A stretch of DNA of 64,000 nucleotides from Roseibium litorale (lineage in GTDB: Bacteria; Pseudomonadota; Alphaproteobacteria; Rhizobiales; Stappiaceae): contig NZ_JACYXI010000007.1 in the NCBI RefSeq assembly GCF_014842915.1, positions 1 to 64,000 on the forward strand, read 5' to 3'. The notes beneath the pieces were generated by a model that saw nothing but the letters and a program-made list of their open reading frames with translations, was not told the DNA's origin and ran no database searches. Position numbers and translations under genes: made by a program. Below are positions 8,977-17,163 of the stretch, in pieces (position 1 is the first letter of the stretch; every line of letters starts with the position of its first letter).

Positions 8977-10143
8977 TTACTTCATCGCCTGAAGGATCGA
9001 CACATAGTTGGCGACGGCCGCGCCGCCCATGTTGAAGATGCCGCCAATTTCAGCATCCTTGATCTGAATCCCCCCAGCCTCTCCAGTCAGCTGCATGGCT
9101 GTCAGCACATGCATAGATACACCGGTCGCCCCGATCGGGTGGCCCTTGGCCTTCAGCCCGCCAGACGGGTTGACAGGCAACCTGCCGTCCTTTTCGGTCC
9201 AGCCTTCCAGAATGGCATCCGCGCCGCGGCCTTCGCTGGTCAGGCCCATGGCCTCGTATTCGATGAGTTCGGCGATCGTGAAACAGTCGTGGGTCTCGAC
9301 CAGGGAGAGATCCTCAAGTGCCAGACCTGCGTCCCCAAGCGCCTGCCCCCAGGCACGCGAACAGCCTTCAAACTTCAGGATATCGCGCTTGGACATGGGC
9401 AAAAAATCCTGAACATGCGCCAGGGAGCGGAAGGCAACGGCCTTCCTCATCCCCAAAGCAGTCGCCGGGTCCGTCAGAACCAAGGCCGCGGCGCCGTCGG
9501 AAACCAGCGAGCAATCGGTACGCTTCAGCGGACCGGCAACGAAAGGATTCTTCTCTCCTTCCTGACGGCAGAACTCGTATCCAAGGTCCTTGCGCATCTG
9601 CGCATAGGGGTTTGAAACCCCGTTCCGGTGGTTTTTGGCGGCGATCCGCGCAAGGGCATCTGACTGATCCCCGTGCTTCTGAAAATAAGCCTCGGCGATC
9701 TTGCCGAAGACACCTGCAAACCCCGCAGGGGTGTCGCCGTCCTCAGGTAGATAGGACGCTTTCAGAAGGTTGCGGCCAATTTCCGCACCCGGCGTCGTGG
9801 TCATCTGTTCAACGCCTACGACAAGCACGAAGCGCGCGTCCCCAGACCGGATCGCGCGTACGCCCTGATGAACGGCGGCAGAGCCGGTCGCACAGGCATT
9901 TTCAACACGCGTTGCCGGAGTGAATCTCAGGAGCGGATTGGCCTGAAGCACCAGGGACGCCGTGAAGTCCTGAGCCGAAAAGCCCGCATTGAAGTGCCCA
10001 AGAACGATCTCGTCGATCTCTTCCGGGCCGATCCCGGCATCATCGATCGCCGCGACAGCCGCCTTGACGATCAGACTCTCGACGGTTTCTTCAGAGTGCT
10101 TTCCAAATGGCAAATGCGCCCATCCAACCATTGCTGCGGTCAT
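8977..10143 (-). CDS. Thiolase-family acyl-CoA acyltransferase
   Basis: 388 residues, thiolase fold. The acyl-accepting cysteine is C84 in ENACATGS, and the C-terminal His motif GLKAKGHPIGATG is present. The signature HDCFTIAELIEYEAMG places it nearer the SCP2-type/acetyl-CoA acetyltransferase branch than PhaA. It cleaves or forms 3-ketoacyl-CoA in fatty-acid or related catabolism; the chain length is unknown. The start at 10143 follows GGGAGGAG and is preferred over an in-frame extension to 10200. No partner gene (hydratase, dehydrogenase, ligase) is adjacent, which is unusual for this family. A TTGAC-N6-GTCAA dyad lies 73 bases upstream. Confidence 0.9.
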   Translation of the reverse strand: MTAAMVGWAHLPFGKHSEETVESLIVKAAVAAIDDAGIGPEEIDEIVLGHFNAGFSAQDFTASLVLQANPLLRFTPATRVENACATGSAAVHQGVRAIRSGDARFVLVVGVEQMTTTPGAEIGRNLLKASYLPEDGDTPAGFAGVFGKIAEAYFQKHGDQSDALARIAAKNHRNGVSNPYAQMRKDLGYEFCRQEGEKNPFVAGPLKRTDCSLVSDGAAALVLTDPATALGMRKAVAFRSLAHVQDFLPMSKRDILKFEGCSRAWGQALGDAGLALEDLSLVETHDCFTIAELIEYEAMGLTSEGRGADAILEGWTEKDGRLPVNPSGGLKAKGHPIGATGVSMHVLTAMQLTGEAGGIQIKDAEIGGIFNMGGAAVANYVSILQAMK

Positions 10144-10215
10144 ATGATCTCCTCCCCTGCTCGGGTTACTTTGACAAGAGATTTCCAGCTTGGAGGGCAA
10201 ATGGCAAGAGAAATT

Positions 10216-10231
10216 TTGACCTAAACGTCAA
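10216..10231. promoter_or_regulatory. TTGAC-N6-GTCAA dyad upstream of the thiolase gene
   Basis: An inverted repeat (TTGACCTAAACGTCAA on the plus strand). It resembles the MerR-type LiuR operators of acyl-CoA catabolic genes as I recall them. The role is inferred from its position upstream of the thiolase. Confidence 0.35.
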
Positions 10232-10400
10232 TCAAATAGGTTAAGCTAATAAATTTCAAATGCTTAAATAGTATCCATATCATAGTTGTCATGTTTCTGT
10301 TTTTTTCCCAAAGCCCGCCTTTTTTCATCGGACTGTCACGGAAGGCCGCCATATTGGCGGTGTTTTCAGCGTTTGATTTTTTCAGTCCTTTGTTTAGCGG

Positions 10401-10427
10401 CCGGTCCTAAAGGGCCGGTCTTTTTTT
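10401..10427 (+). terminator. Rho-independent terminator with no obvious upstream gene
   Basis: CCGGTCC-TAAA-GGGCCGG stem followed by TC and seven T residues. The preceding 250 bases on this strand have no open frame, so it may end a small RNA or block readthrough. Confidence 0.65.
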
Positions 10428-10458
10428 GTTTGCAATCTGCTGTTGAGGCTCTCCCCCC

Positions 10459-10503
10459 TTGACCGGGAACAGACTTCCCGATAGCCATTCAAAGCGCTTT
10501 GGA
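10459..10503 (+). promoter_or_regulatory. Alpha-glucosidase promoter with LacI-type operator
   Basis: TTGACC (10459-10464), 17 bases, TAGCCA (10482-10487), then the 12-bp palindrome CAAAGCGCTTTG (10490-10501), which has the central CG and symmetry typical of LacI-family operators. A second dyad, CGGGAA-CAGAC-TTCCCG (10464-10480), fills the spacer. The promoter starts about 75 bases before the gene. Confidence 0.6.
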
Positions 10504-10577
10504 TGCTGTGAAGAAATTCAAGAACCAGCAACGGAGGTCCAGAGCGTTTCCAGGACTCAGAAGGTGTGGAGCTGAAT

Positions 10578-12242
10578 ATGGACGCCCAGCGGACTTTGGC
10601 GGCGGACAACCAAGCGCAGGCTTGCTCGCAAGACTGGTGGCGCGGCGCGGTGATTTATCAGATCTATCCGCGTTCGTTTCAGGACAGCAACGGCGATGGC
10701 ATTGGTGATCTGAACGGTGTGACTGAGCGGCTGGACTACATTGCCTCCCTTGGGGTCGATGCGATCTGGCTCTCGCCGTTCTTCACCTCGCCAATGGCCG
10801 ACTTCGGATATGACGTTTCCGACTACAAGGGTGTCGATCCGATGTTCGGCACGCTGGCCGATTTCGATACCATGACCCGAAAGGCCCATGAGCTGGGCCT
10901 CAAGGTCATGATTGATCTGGTTATTTCCCATACCTCGGACCAGCATCCGTGGTTCAAGGAAAGCCGCAGCTCCCGCGACAACCCCAAAGCGGACTGGTAT
11001 GTCTGGGCCGATAGCAAACCGGAAGGGTCTCCCCCCAACAACTGGCTCTCCATCTTTGGCGGCCCCGCCTGGGAATGGGATGGCGTGCGCTGCCAGTATT
11101 ATCTGCACAACTTCCTGACCAGCCAGCCGGACCTCAACTTCCATAACCCTGAGGTTCAGGACGCCGTTCTGGATGCTGCACGGTTCTGGCTGGATCGCGG
11201 TGCCGATGGCTTCCGGCTCGATACCGTAAACTTCTACTTTCACGACAAGGAATTGCGGGACAATCCGCCGCTTCCTACGGGGATGACCCTGACCGGTGTG
11301 GAGCCGACCAATCCCTACAGCTTCCAGCATCATCTTTATGACAAGACCCAACCGGAAAACCTGCAGTTTTTGGAGCGGTTCCGGGCACTTCTTGACCTTT
11401 ATCCCGGTTCAACGGCTGTTGGCGAGATCGGTGCGGACCGGGACGTGATCGGGACGACCGCTTCCTATACCGAGGAAGGCAAACGCATCCATATGGCCTA
11501 TAGTTTCGACCTGCTTACTCCGAAGCGGTCCGCGAGCTATATCCTGCAGACAATAGAGAATATGGAAGCGGGTCTTGGCTCCGGATGGCCCAGCTGGGCG
11601 CTTTCCAACCATGATGTGGTCCGCGTCGCCACAAGATGGGGTGAAGGCGCAGAACTTGACCGGTTCAGCCCTTTGGCACTGGCCTTTGTAACCTGCCTTC
11701 GCGGAACGCCCTGTATCTATCAGGGCGAAGAACTTGGGCTTCAGGAAGCCGACGTTCCCTTCGACAAGCTGCAGGATCCCTATGGCATCCGCTTCTGGCC
11801 GAAGTTCAAGGGCCGGGATGGCTGCCGTACGCCCATGCCGTGGAGCAGAACACATCCTGGCGGCGGCTTTACGACTGGCACCCCATGGCTGCCGTTGGCA
11901 AATGAGCACCTAGCACGTGCGGTCGAGACACAGGACAGGAACGAGGGATCTGTCTTGAACCGGACGCGGCAGTTCCTGAAGTGGCGCAGGAAAGTTCAGC
12001 CTCTCGCCAAGGGCGGGATCCGCCTTTTGGAAAGCGAAGGCGAAACGCTAGCCTTCCTTCGTCTTTACAACAACGAAGCCGTCCTGTGCGTCTTCAACCT
12101 CTCTGCAGAGCCGGTGGAGCTGGACCTTCCGCAGGGCGTTTCGACACTCACTCCCCTGCCAGGATCCGGCTTCAGCGGCGTGCTTGAAGGAAAAAAAATC
12201 AAGCTCCATGGCCTCGATGCCTTCTTCGCACTGGCAGGCTAG
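10578..12242 (+). CDS. GH13 alpha-glucosidase / oligo-1,6-glucosidase type
   Basis: 554 residues, family GH13. It hydrolyses terminal alpha-glucosidic bonds of small alpha-glucosides in the cytoplasm; no signal peptide is seen. The catalytic triad is visible as D215 (GFRLDTVN, nucleophile), E283 (VGEIGA, acid/base) and D346 (LSNHDVVR). The N-terminal (beta/alpha)8 start WWRGAVIYQIYPRSFQDSNGDGIGDL is classical. The ATG at 10578 was chosen; a GTG at 10566 is the alternative. It has its own promoter/operator and terminator. No sugar ABC transporter or LacI regulator gene is adjacent, so both would act from elsewhere. Confidence 0.92.
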   Translation: MDAQRTLAADNQAQACSQDWWRGAVIYQIYPRSFQDSNGDGIGDLNGVTERLDYIASLGVDAIWLSPFFTSPMADFGYDVSDYKGVDPMFGTLADFDTMTRKAHELGLKVMIDLVISHTSDQHPWFKESRSSRDNPKADWYVWADSKPEGSPPNNWLSIFGGPAWEWDGVRCQYYLHNFLTSQPDLNFHNPEVQDAVLDAARFWLDRGADGFRLDTVNFYFHDKELRDNPPLPTGMTLTGVEPTNPYSFQHHLYDKTQPENLQFLERFRALLDLYPGSTAVGEIGADRDVIGTTASYTEEGKRIHMAYSFDLLTPKRSASYILQTIENMEAGLGSGWPSWALSNHDVVRVATRWGEGAELDRFSPLALAFVTCLRGTPCIYQGEELGLQEADVPFDKLQDPYGIRFWPKFKGRDGCRTPMPWSRTHPGGGFTTGTPWLPLANEHLARAVETQDRNEGSVLNRTRQFLKWRRKVQPLAKGGIRLLESEGETLAFLRLYNNEAVLCVFNLSAEPVELDLPQGVSTLTPLPGSGFSGVLEGKKIKLHGLDAFFALAG

Positions 12243-12292
12243 GCTCTATCCGGCAAGCCCGCTTGCAGGACCGGTGCAGTAAACCTAAAAAG

Positions 12293-12324
12293 ACGGTCCG
12301 GGCCACCTGTCCGGACCGTTTTTC
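12293..12324 (+). terminator. Terminator of the alpha-glucosidase gene
   Basis: ACGGTCCGG (12293-12301) pairs with CCGGACCGT (12311-12319), followed directly by five T residues, 50 bases past the stop. Confidence 0.85.
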
Positions 12325-12340
12325 GTTTTACAGGGTCCCC

Positions 12341-13126
12341 ATGTCAAATCGCCTGCCTCTTTCGGTGTTTATCATTGCCAAGAATGAAGCGGACCGGATC
12401 GGGAGAAGCATTCAGTCTGTGATCGGATGGGCCGACGAGGTCATCGTGATCGATAGCGGCTCAACGGATGGCACACCGGAGACTGCAAAGGCACTTGGCG
12501 CAAAAGTCATTCACAACAGCTGGCCTGGCTATGGACCGCAAAAGCGTTTCGGCGAAGACCAATGCCGGAACGACTGGCTGCTCAACATTGATGCCGACGA
12601 AGAGGTCACACCGGAACTTGCGGGCGAGATCCGGCAATTGATCGAGACCGGGCGTCACAAAGCGGCTGGCGGCTGGCGCATCATGATCCGCGACATTTAT
12701 GCTCACGAGTGCACCCCTGCCCCCTGGGCTTATGGGTATCACCAGATCCGCCTTTATGACCGGCGGCAGGGACGTTTCTCGGACTCCACGGTTCATGACA
12801 CAGTGCGGCCCAATGAGGGCACGCAACTGAACAATCTCTCAGGCATCATCGCGCACAGGTCGATACGCTCCCTGGAATTTCAGGTCGGCAAGTACAATAG
12901 ATACTCGGACATGCAGGTTGCCGACATGCAGATGCGCAGCCGGAAACTGCCGCGCTGGCGGTTGCTGACCGAGTTTCCTGGCGCTTTTCTGAAGGCTTAT
13001 CTCGTACGCCGGTACTGGCGCTATGGCTGGTGGGGATTGATCCTGTCGGTAAACTATGGCCACGCCCGGTTTCTAAGGGTGGCAAAAGCTTATGAAGCGG
13101 AACTCAGGAAGGCTGCGAAGCCGTAA
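12341..13126 (+). CDS. Family 2 glycosyltransferase (LPS-core type)
   Basis: 261 residues. The N-terminal GT2 fold is clear: LSVFIIAKNEADRIGRSIQSV, VIVIDSGSTDGT (nucleotide-sugar binding) and the metal-binding NIDADEEV. The whole protein resembles the WaaE/KdtX group that adds a glucose to the inner core of lipopolysaccharide at the cytoplasmic face. The C-terminal LVRRYWRYGWWGLILSVNY stretch could be membrane-associated. The start at 12341 is preferred because an upstream extension would run through the preceding terminator; the ribosome site is weak (AGGG). It is a stand-alone gene, convergent with the response regulator. Confidence 0.82.
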   Translation: MSNRLPLSVFIIAKNEADRIGRSIQSVIGWADEVIVIDSGSTDGTPETAKALGAKVIHNSWPGYGPQKRFGEDQCRNDWLLNIDADEEVTPELAGEIRQLIETGRHKAAGGWRIMIRDIYAHECTPAPWAYGYHQIRLYDRRQGRFSDSTVHDTVRPNEGTQLNNLSGIIAHRSIRSLEFQVGKYNRYSDMQVADMQMRSRKLPRWRLLTEFPGAFLKAYLVRRYWRYGWWGLILSVNYGHARFLRVAKAYEAELRKAAKP

Positions 13127-13173
13127 TCAGGCCTGATCCGCGGCAGTGGGCTGGTCAAGCAGGGCCGCAATCC

Positions 13174-14382
13174 TCAAGCTCCGATCATCGCAAACTGATC
13201 GTCTAAGGAAGCGGGAGGCACCTCCTCCCGGTGAACCCTGATCGGCTGCCGGATACCGGAAACATGATTGTAATGATCAAGCCGGCGAATGGTCGTGCCC
13301 GTCAGCTGATGGCCCCGGGATAGCACAAGCTCGTGACTTCCCTCAGACAGGACATCATCGACCAGCACATCCCCCGGCCGCAGAGCCCGGATGTAGCAAA
13401 GGGTGATCGCTCTGTCGCGCGTCTCTCCACTCTGATCCAGCAACTCCTCACGGGCAATCTTCAGAATCTCCGGATCGTACTGCCGCCGGTTGATGGCAAG
13501 CGCCTCGAATGCGGCTGCGTCCACACCGGTTTCAGGGCTTGCAAACCACAAGTCGGTCAGCACTTTCAAGATACGGGAGGTCACCGGAATATCGGTTCCT
13601 ACAGGACCATCAACCGGGAAACCGGAACCGTCGAATCCGCGGTTGGAGAGATAAAGGCACTCCGCAACGCGGTCCAGCTGGGGGATGTTTTTGAGAAGAT
13701 CCCGGGTCTGGGCAGGTGCACGCGCCAGGATCTCACGCTGTTGATCTGTGAGTGGTTTCGCAGATCTGTACCGGGCCAGGATTTCCTTCGGCAGCAACGC
13801 CTCGCCCAAGGGCGAAAACATGACAGCCATATCCAGTTCCCAAGTTTTCTTCAGACCCATCCGTTGCGCAATCCGCATGGCCTGCGGACGCATGACAGCC
13901 GTGCGGCGGAAGGCTTCAGAATGGAACAGGGACAGCATTTCGATGAGAAGCTTAACCGAACCCGACAGCGTTCTCTCGAGTACTGAGCGTTCCAGCAGGG
14001 AGCGGCGATGCTGGGCCATGCCCGACTGGACCGCCGCGGTGAGTTCGGCCTGTGAACAAGGTTTGGTGAGCATCATGAAAACATGGCCGCTGTTGACAGC
14101 CTGCTTTACCACATCCAGAGACTTCTCTGCCGTCAACAAGATCCGGGCAGCAAGCGGGGCCATCATTTCACAACTGCAGAGGAATGATATTCCTCCCATG
14201 CCAGGTAAATTGATGGCAGAAACGACGACCGCAACGCCGGGATTTTCCTTCAGCCAGGCAAGGGCGGCCTCAGGTGCATCAAAGGTCACAACACGGTATT
14301 GTTCAGCAAAAACCCTCTCAAACGCGCTCAACACCTTGGCATCGGCGTCAACGACAAGAATCTGGTTCAGGCTTTTCACCAT
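13174..14382 (-). CDS. Response regulator with inactive-looking receiver and HD-GYP-like domains
   Basis: 402 residues. The N-terminal receiver (5-125) keeps Thr84 and Lys107 (LTKPCS), but the phospho-acceptor Asp is alanine (SAINLPGMGG, Ala56) and the acidic pocket reads D12-A13. The C-terminal part (150-300) aligns with RpfG-type HD-GYP proteins (GFDGSGFP at 249-256), but the metal-binding HD is Ser-Pro (190-191, MFSPLGEALLPKEIL) and the HHE is lost. It is therefore probably a binding or scaffold protein, not a phosphorylated c-di-GMP phosphodiesterase. The start at 14382 (GGAGGAG upstream) is preferred over a GTG at 14394. No histidine kinase is adjacent. Confidence 0.8.
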   Translation of the reverse strand: MVKSLNQILVVDADAKVLSAFERVFAEQYRVVTFDAPEAALAWLKENPGVAVVVSAINLPGMGGISFLCSCEMMAPLAARILLTAEKSLDVVKQAVNSGHVFMMLTKPCSQAELTAAVQSGMAQHRRSLLERSVLERTLSGSVKLLIEMLSLFHSEAFRRTAVMRPQAMRIAQRMGLKKTWELDMAVMFSPLGEALLPKEILARYRSAKPLTDQQREILARAPAQTRDLLKNIPQLDRVAECLYLSNRGFDGSGFPVDGPVGTDIPVTSRILKVLTDLWFASPETGVDAAAFEALAINRRQYDPEILKIAREELLDQSGETRDRAITLCYIRALRPGDVLVDDVLSEGSHELVLSRGHQLTGTTIRRLDHYNHVSGIRQPIRVHREEVPPASLDDQFAMIGA

Positions 14383-14606
14383 GATCTCCTCCACATACCC
14401 TGTCAGCTCCCCTGACCAGATCAGCGCCTAGGAGGCTTCTGAAACTGGCACCATGTCTCCCCTTATTTCACTCGTCGAAGCACCTACCCTTTTTTATATT
14501 TCACGAGTTCCCTAACAATTCATACAACCAACGCATAGGAAAATGTTTATTTTTAGCAACTACCGCCTCAGAAAAACAACGGAATCAATACGTCCAGAAA
14601 GAAACC

Positions 14607-15818
14607 ATGTTAAAAATACTAATAATAGGCGCAGGACCCGCAGGGTTAATGGCCGCAGACTATCTTTCTTCACTTTCTTATCAAGTGACCGTTGCCGACA
14701 GGATGCCGTCGCCTGCCCGGAAATTTCTCATGGCAGGCCGCGGCGGCCTTAACCTTACGCATAGTGAGCCATTCCAGACGTTTCTGACGAGATACCGTGA
14801 AGCTTCAGGTGTTTTGACGCCCCTTCTGGAGGTATTTACTCCCGGCGACCTGAGATCATGGTGCAAGGACCTTGGGCAAGACACGTTTGTCGGCTCAAGC
14901 GGCAGGGTCTTTCCCGTTGCCATGAAGGCATCGCCTCTTCTGCGGGCCTTGCTCCAGCGGCTCAGCCAGCGTGGCGTCACTTTTCTTCAACGAGCCAACT
15001 GGACCGGCTTTTCGGAGGACGGAAGCGCTCTCTTCGAGACTCCGGACACCAAGGAACAGAAGCTGGAGGCCGATGCGGTTCTGCTTGCCCTGGGCGGCGC
15101 AAGCTGGCCGCGCCTGGGATCCAGCGGCAGCTGGACCACATTGCTCGGGGACAAGGGGATTGCGATATCTCCGCTGCATCCGGCCAATTGCGGTTTCCGT
15201 ATCGGCTGGAGCGATCTGATGACCGAGCGTTTCGCCGGCACACCGCTCAAGCGGCTTCGGATGACCGTCGGCAGGCACAGCGCCCTGGGCGAGGCTGTCA
15301 TTTCGTCGGCGGGTCTTGAAGGCGGACTGGTTTATGCCCTCAGCGCGGATCTTCGCACAGGGATCGAAACGGAAGGTCAATCTGTCCTTTCCCTGGATCT
15401 CAGACCGGACCTCAGCATCGAGCAGCTTACCCGCAAATTGTCGGCACCCCGGCGCAAACAGTCGATCAGCACGTTTCTGCGCAAAGCTGCAAACCTTTCC
15501 CCTGCGGAGGCGGCTCTCCTGCGGGAGGCAGGCCCCCTGCCGGATACTCCAGAAGAACTGGCACAGAGGATCAAGGATCTGCAGCTTACAACTCAGGCCA
15601 CCTATGACATCGACCGGGCGATTTCCTCTGCAGGCGGCATCCGGCTGGACCAGCTTGACGACGGACTGATGCTCAAGGCCTTGCCAGGGGTCTTCGCGGC
15701 AGGGGAGATGCTGGACTGGGAGGCGCCAACGGGCGGCTATCTGCTGCAAGCCTGCTTTGCAACGGGGCTGGCCGCAGCCAAGGGGATCGACGCTTATCTG
15801 ACCGGCAAGAAAGGATAA
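14607..15818 (+). CDS. HI0933-family FAD-dependent oxidoreductase (first copy)
   Basis: 403 residues. An N-terminal dinucleotide-binding GxGxxG (LIIGAGPAGLMAADYL), the family motif KFLMAGRGGLNLTHSE, and a C-terminal FAD-binding stretch (GVFAAGEMLDWEAPTGGYLLQACFATG). This is the TIGR03862-like branch of the HI0933 flavoproteins; no reaction is established. The first dozen codons (TTA, ATA, CTA, ATA, ATA) are strikingly AT-rich for this genome, as is the 150-base upstream region. The stop lies 3 bases before the next gene, so the two are an operon. A sister gene of the other branch sits at 35406. Confidence 0.85.
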   Translation: MLKILIIGAGPAGLMAADYLSSLSYQVTVADRMPSPARKFLMAGRGGLNLTHSEPFQTFLTRYREASGVLTPLLEVFTPGDLRSWCKDLGQDTFVGSSGRVFPVAMKASPLLRALLQRLSQRGVTFLQRANWTGFSEDGSALFETPDTKEQKLEADAVLLALGGASWPRLGSSGSWTTLLGDKGIAISPLHPANCGFRIGWSDLMTERFAGTPLKRLRMTVGRHSALGEAVISSAGLEGGLVYALSADLRTGIETEGQSVLSLDLRPDLSIEQLTRKLSAPRRKQSISTFLRKAANLSPAEAALLREAGPLPDTPEELAQRIKDLQLTTQATYDIDRAISSAGGIRLDQLDDGLMLKALPGVFAAGEMLDWEAPTGGYLLQACFATGLAAAKGIDAYLTGKKG

Positions 15819-15821
15819 CCG

Positions 15822-16280
15822 ATGACCGTTCTTTATGTCGATGCAGATGCCTGCCCGGTGAAAGACGAAGCGTTGCGCGTCGCGGAGCGGCACAACGTTG
15901 AGATCAAGATCGTCTCCAACAGCTGGATGCGGTTGCCGGAAAGCGATCTGATCGAACGGGTCATCGTCCCCGAAGGACCCGATCTGGCCGATGACTGGAT
16001 TGCGGAGCGGGCGAAGACAGGCGACGTGGTCGTGACAGCCGATGTGCCGTTAGCCTCGCGCTGCGTAAACGCGGGCGCGCTGGTCATCTCTCCAAATGGC
16101 AAGCCCTTCCGCGAGGACGCCATGGGCATGCGGCTCGCCATGCGCAACCTGAACACACACCTTCGGGAGACCGGTGAGATCCGCGAGAGTGGCCCATCCT
16201 TTTCGAAGGCGGACCGGTCACGGTTTCTGAACCAGCTTGAAACGCTGATGCGGGCGGCCAAGCGTCAATCGGGTGGCTAA
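15822..16280 (+). CDS. YaiI/YqxD family (DUF188) protein
   Basis: 152 residues, the normal length for the DUF188 family. The conserved N-terminus VDADACPVKDEALRVAER with its acidic residues and the later DVVVTADVPLASRCV resemble a PIN-like nuclease fold, which is how the family is usually interpreted; no activity is proven. AAAGGA precedes the ATG and only 3 bases separate it from the flavoprotein gene. A bidirectional terminator follows. Confidence 0.9.
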   Translation: MTVLYVDADACPVKDEALRVAERHNVEIKIVSNSWMRLPESDLIERVIVPEGPDLADDWIAERAKTGDVVVTADVPLASRCVNAGALVISPNGKPFREDAMGMRLAMRNLNTHLRETGEIRESGPSFSKADRSRFLNQLETLMRAAKRQSGG

Positions 16281-16285
16281 GACAA

Positions 16286-16321
16286 AAAAGCCCCGGGCGG
16301 CAAGCCACCCGGAGGCTTTTT
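16286..16321. terminator. Bidirectional terminator, DUF188 / BA14K genes
   Basis: AAAAAGCC (16285-16292) pairs with GGCTTTTT (16314-16321) around a GC-rich inner stem. T tracts exist in both directions, and it lies between two convergent genes. Confidence 0.8.
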
Positions 16322-16350
16322 GAAAGTCATTCTCGTGAACGCAAGCCGGA

Positions 16351-16710
16351 TTACTGGCAGAAGCGTGAACGGCCTGAATAGGTCACGAAATACCCGGTGC
16401 GCGGGTTGAAGGAACGATACCGCGCAGAGCAGTACTCATACCAAGCCGGGGTCCACGGCGCCGGGCGGTAGCCGTAATAGACCGGAGCCGGTCCGCGCGG
16501 AGCGTAATAAACCGGGGGCGGCGGCGGAGCATAATAGCGCGGCTGGCTTGCCGCAGAGCCAATGATTGCTCCGGCAACAAAGCCTCCGGCAGCTGCGGCG
16601 CCGGTTTGCCAGCCGCGATGGCCCGCTTCTGCGGTGCCTGTGCCGGCCGAGACGGTAAGAACCGCTGCGCAAAGGGCGGAAGCGGCAGTCAATGTGATCT
16701 TATTGAACAT
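16351..16710 (-). CDS. BA14K family secreted protein
   Basis: 119 residues. A signal peptide (hydrophobic 8-22, cleavage near AEA, 29), a glycine/alanine-rich segment, a proline/tyrosine-rich linker (PPPPPVYYAPRGPAPVYYGYRP) and the C-terminal BA14K signature (WYEYCSARYRSFNPRTGYFVTYSGRSRFC). The family is named after the Brucella 14-kDa immunoreactive protein, reported to be lectin-like; it is common in Hyphomicrobiales and acts at the envelope. The two conserved cysteines probably form a disulfide. A CRP-like dyad (16800-16815) lies 90 bases upstream. Confidence 0.88.
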   Translation of the reverse strand: MFNKITLTAASALCAAVLTVSAGTGTAEAGHRGWQTGAAAAGGFVAGAIIGSAASQPRYYAPPPPPVYYAPRGPAPVYYGYRPAPWTPAWYEYCSARYRSFNPRTGYFVTYSGRSRFCQ

Positions 16711-17163
16711 TGCCTTGGTCCTCTCTGATCAGGGATGCCCTGAAACAGCGGCATCGCGTATCTGATGAAACAAACCTACCCGCAACTGCCGCAAGGGGAT
16801 GTGACTCCCGTCACAAATGACCTGTTTGAGGACGCAAGGAGTCTCCGGCCGCAAATTCTAGCGGTTTCCCACTCGCTGAAGGCAGTTCTATCCCGCCCAG
16901 AATCCGCCATTAAATCCAAGAGCAGCCCCGTCAGGTTCACAAAACTATCCCTTGTAATGAAGAGGATGAGGTCCTACCTTGATTTCTATCGGCGGGATCG
17001 CCGTACGGGACATGAAATAGACCCGGTGAAGATTGGTTTCGGCAGGCTGGAAAACCGCCTGCTCTGAATTTCGACGCTTTTCCGTTTCTAGCTGACTGTT
17101 CGCAACTGTGCAGAGGGCGGGCACTGTTCGGCCAAGCACTTAAACAACGGAAAGGTTTCTCTC
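16711..17163. other. Divergent intergenic region BA14K / cold-shock gene
   Basis: 453 bases. A 100-codon open frame (16765-17067) is present but has no ribosome site, no recognisable domain and overlaps the expected promoter region; I do not call it. Visible sites: a CRP-like dyad (16800-16815) and a small hairpin GCAGGC / GCCTGC near 17040-17060. The stretch just before the cold-shock gene may be its 5' leader. Confidence 0.5.
16800..16815. promoter_or_regulatory. CRP-type dyad TGTGA-N6-TCACA
   Basis: TGTGACTCCCGTCACA, an exact match to the TGTGA-N6-TCACA pattern of CRP/FNR-superfamily sites, 90 bases upstream of the BA14K gene. Which regulator binds is unknown. Confidence 0.5.

Larger units (their letters stand above)
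10144..10577. other. Divergent intergenic region thiolase / alpha-glucosidase
   Basis: 434 bases without a gene. From left to right: a TTGAC dyad near the thiolase promoter (10216-10231), an AT-rich stretch, two terminator-like hairpins reading rightward (10346-10366 and 10401-10427) with no plus-strand gene before them, then the alpha-glucosidase promoter and operator (10459-10503). Confidence 0.55.

Noticed and set aside
16765..17067. A 100-codon open frame before the cold-shock gene
   Set aside because: No ribosome-binding site, no domain, and it covers the CRP-like dyad and the probable 5' leader of the cold-shock gene.
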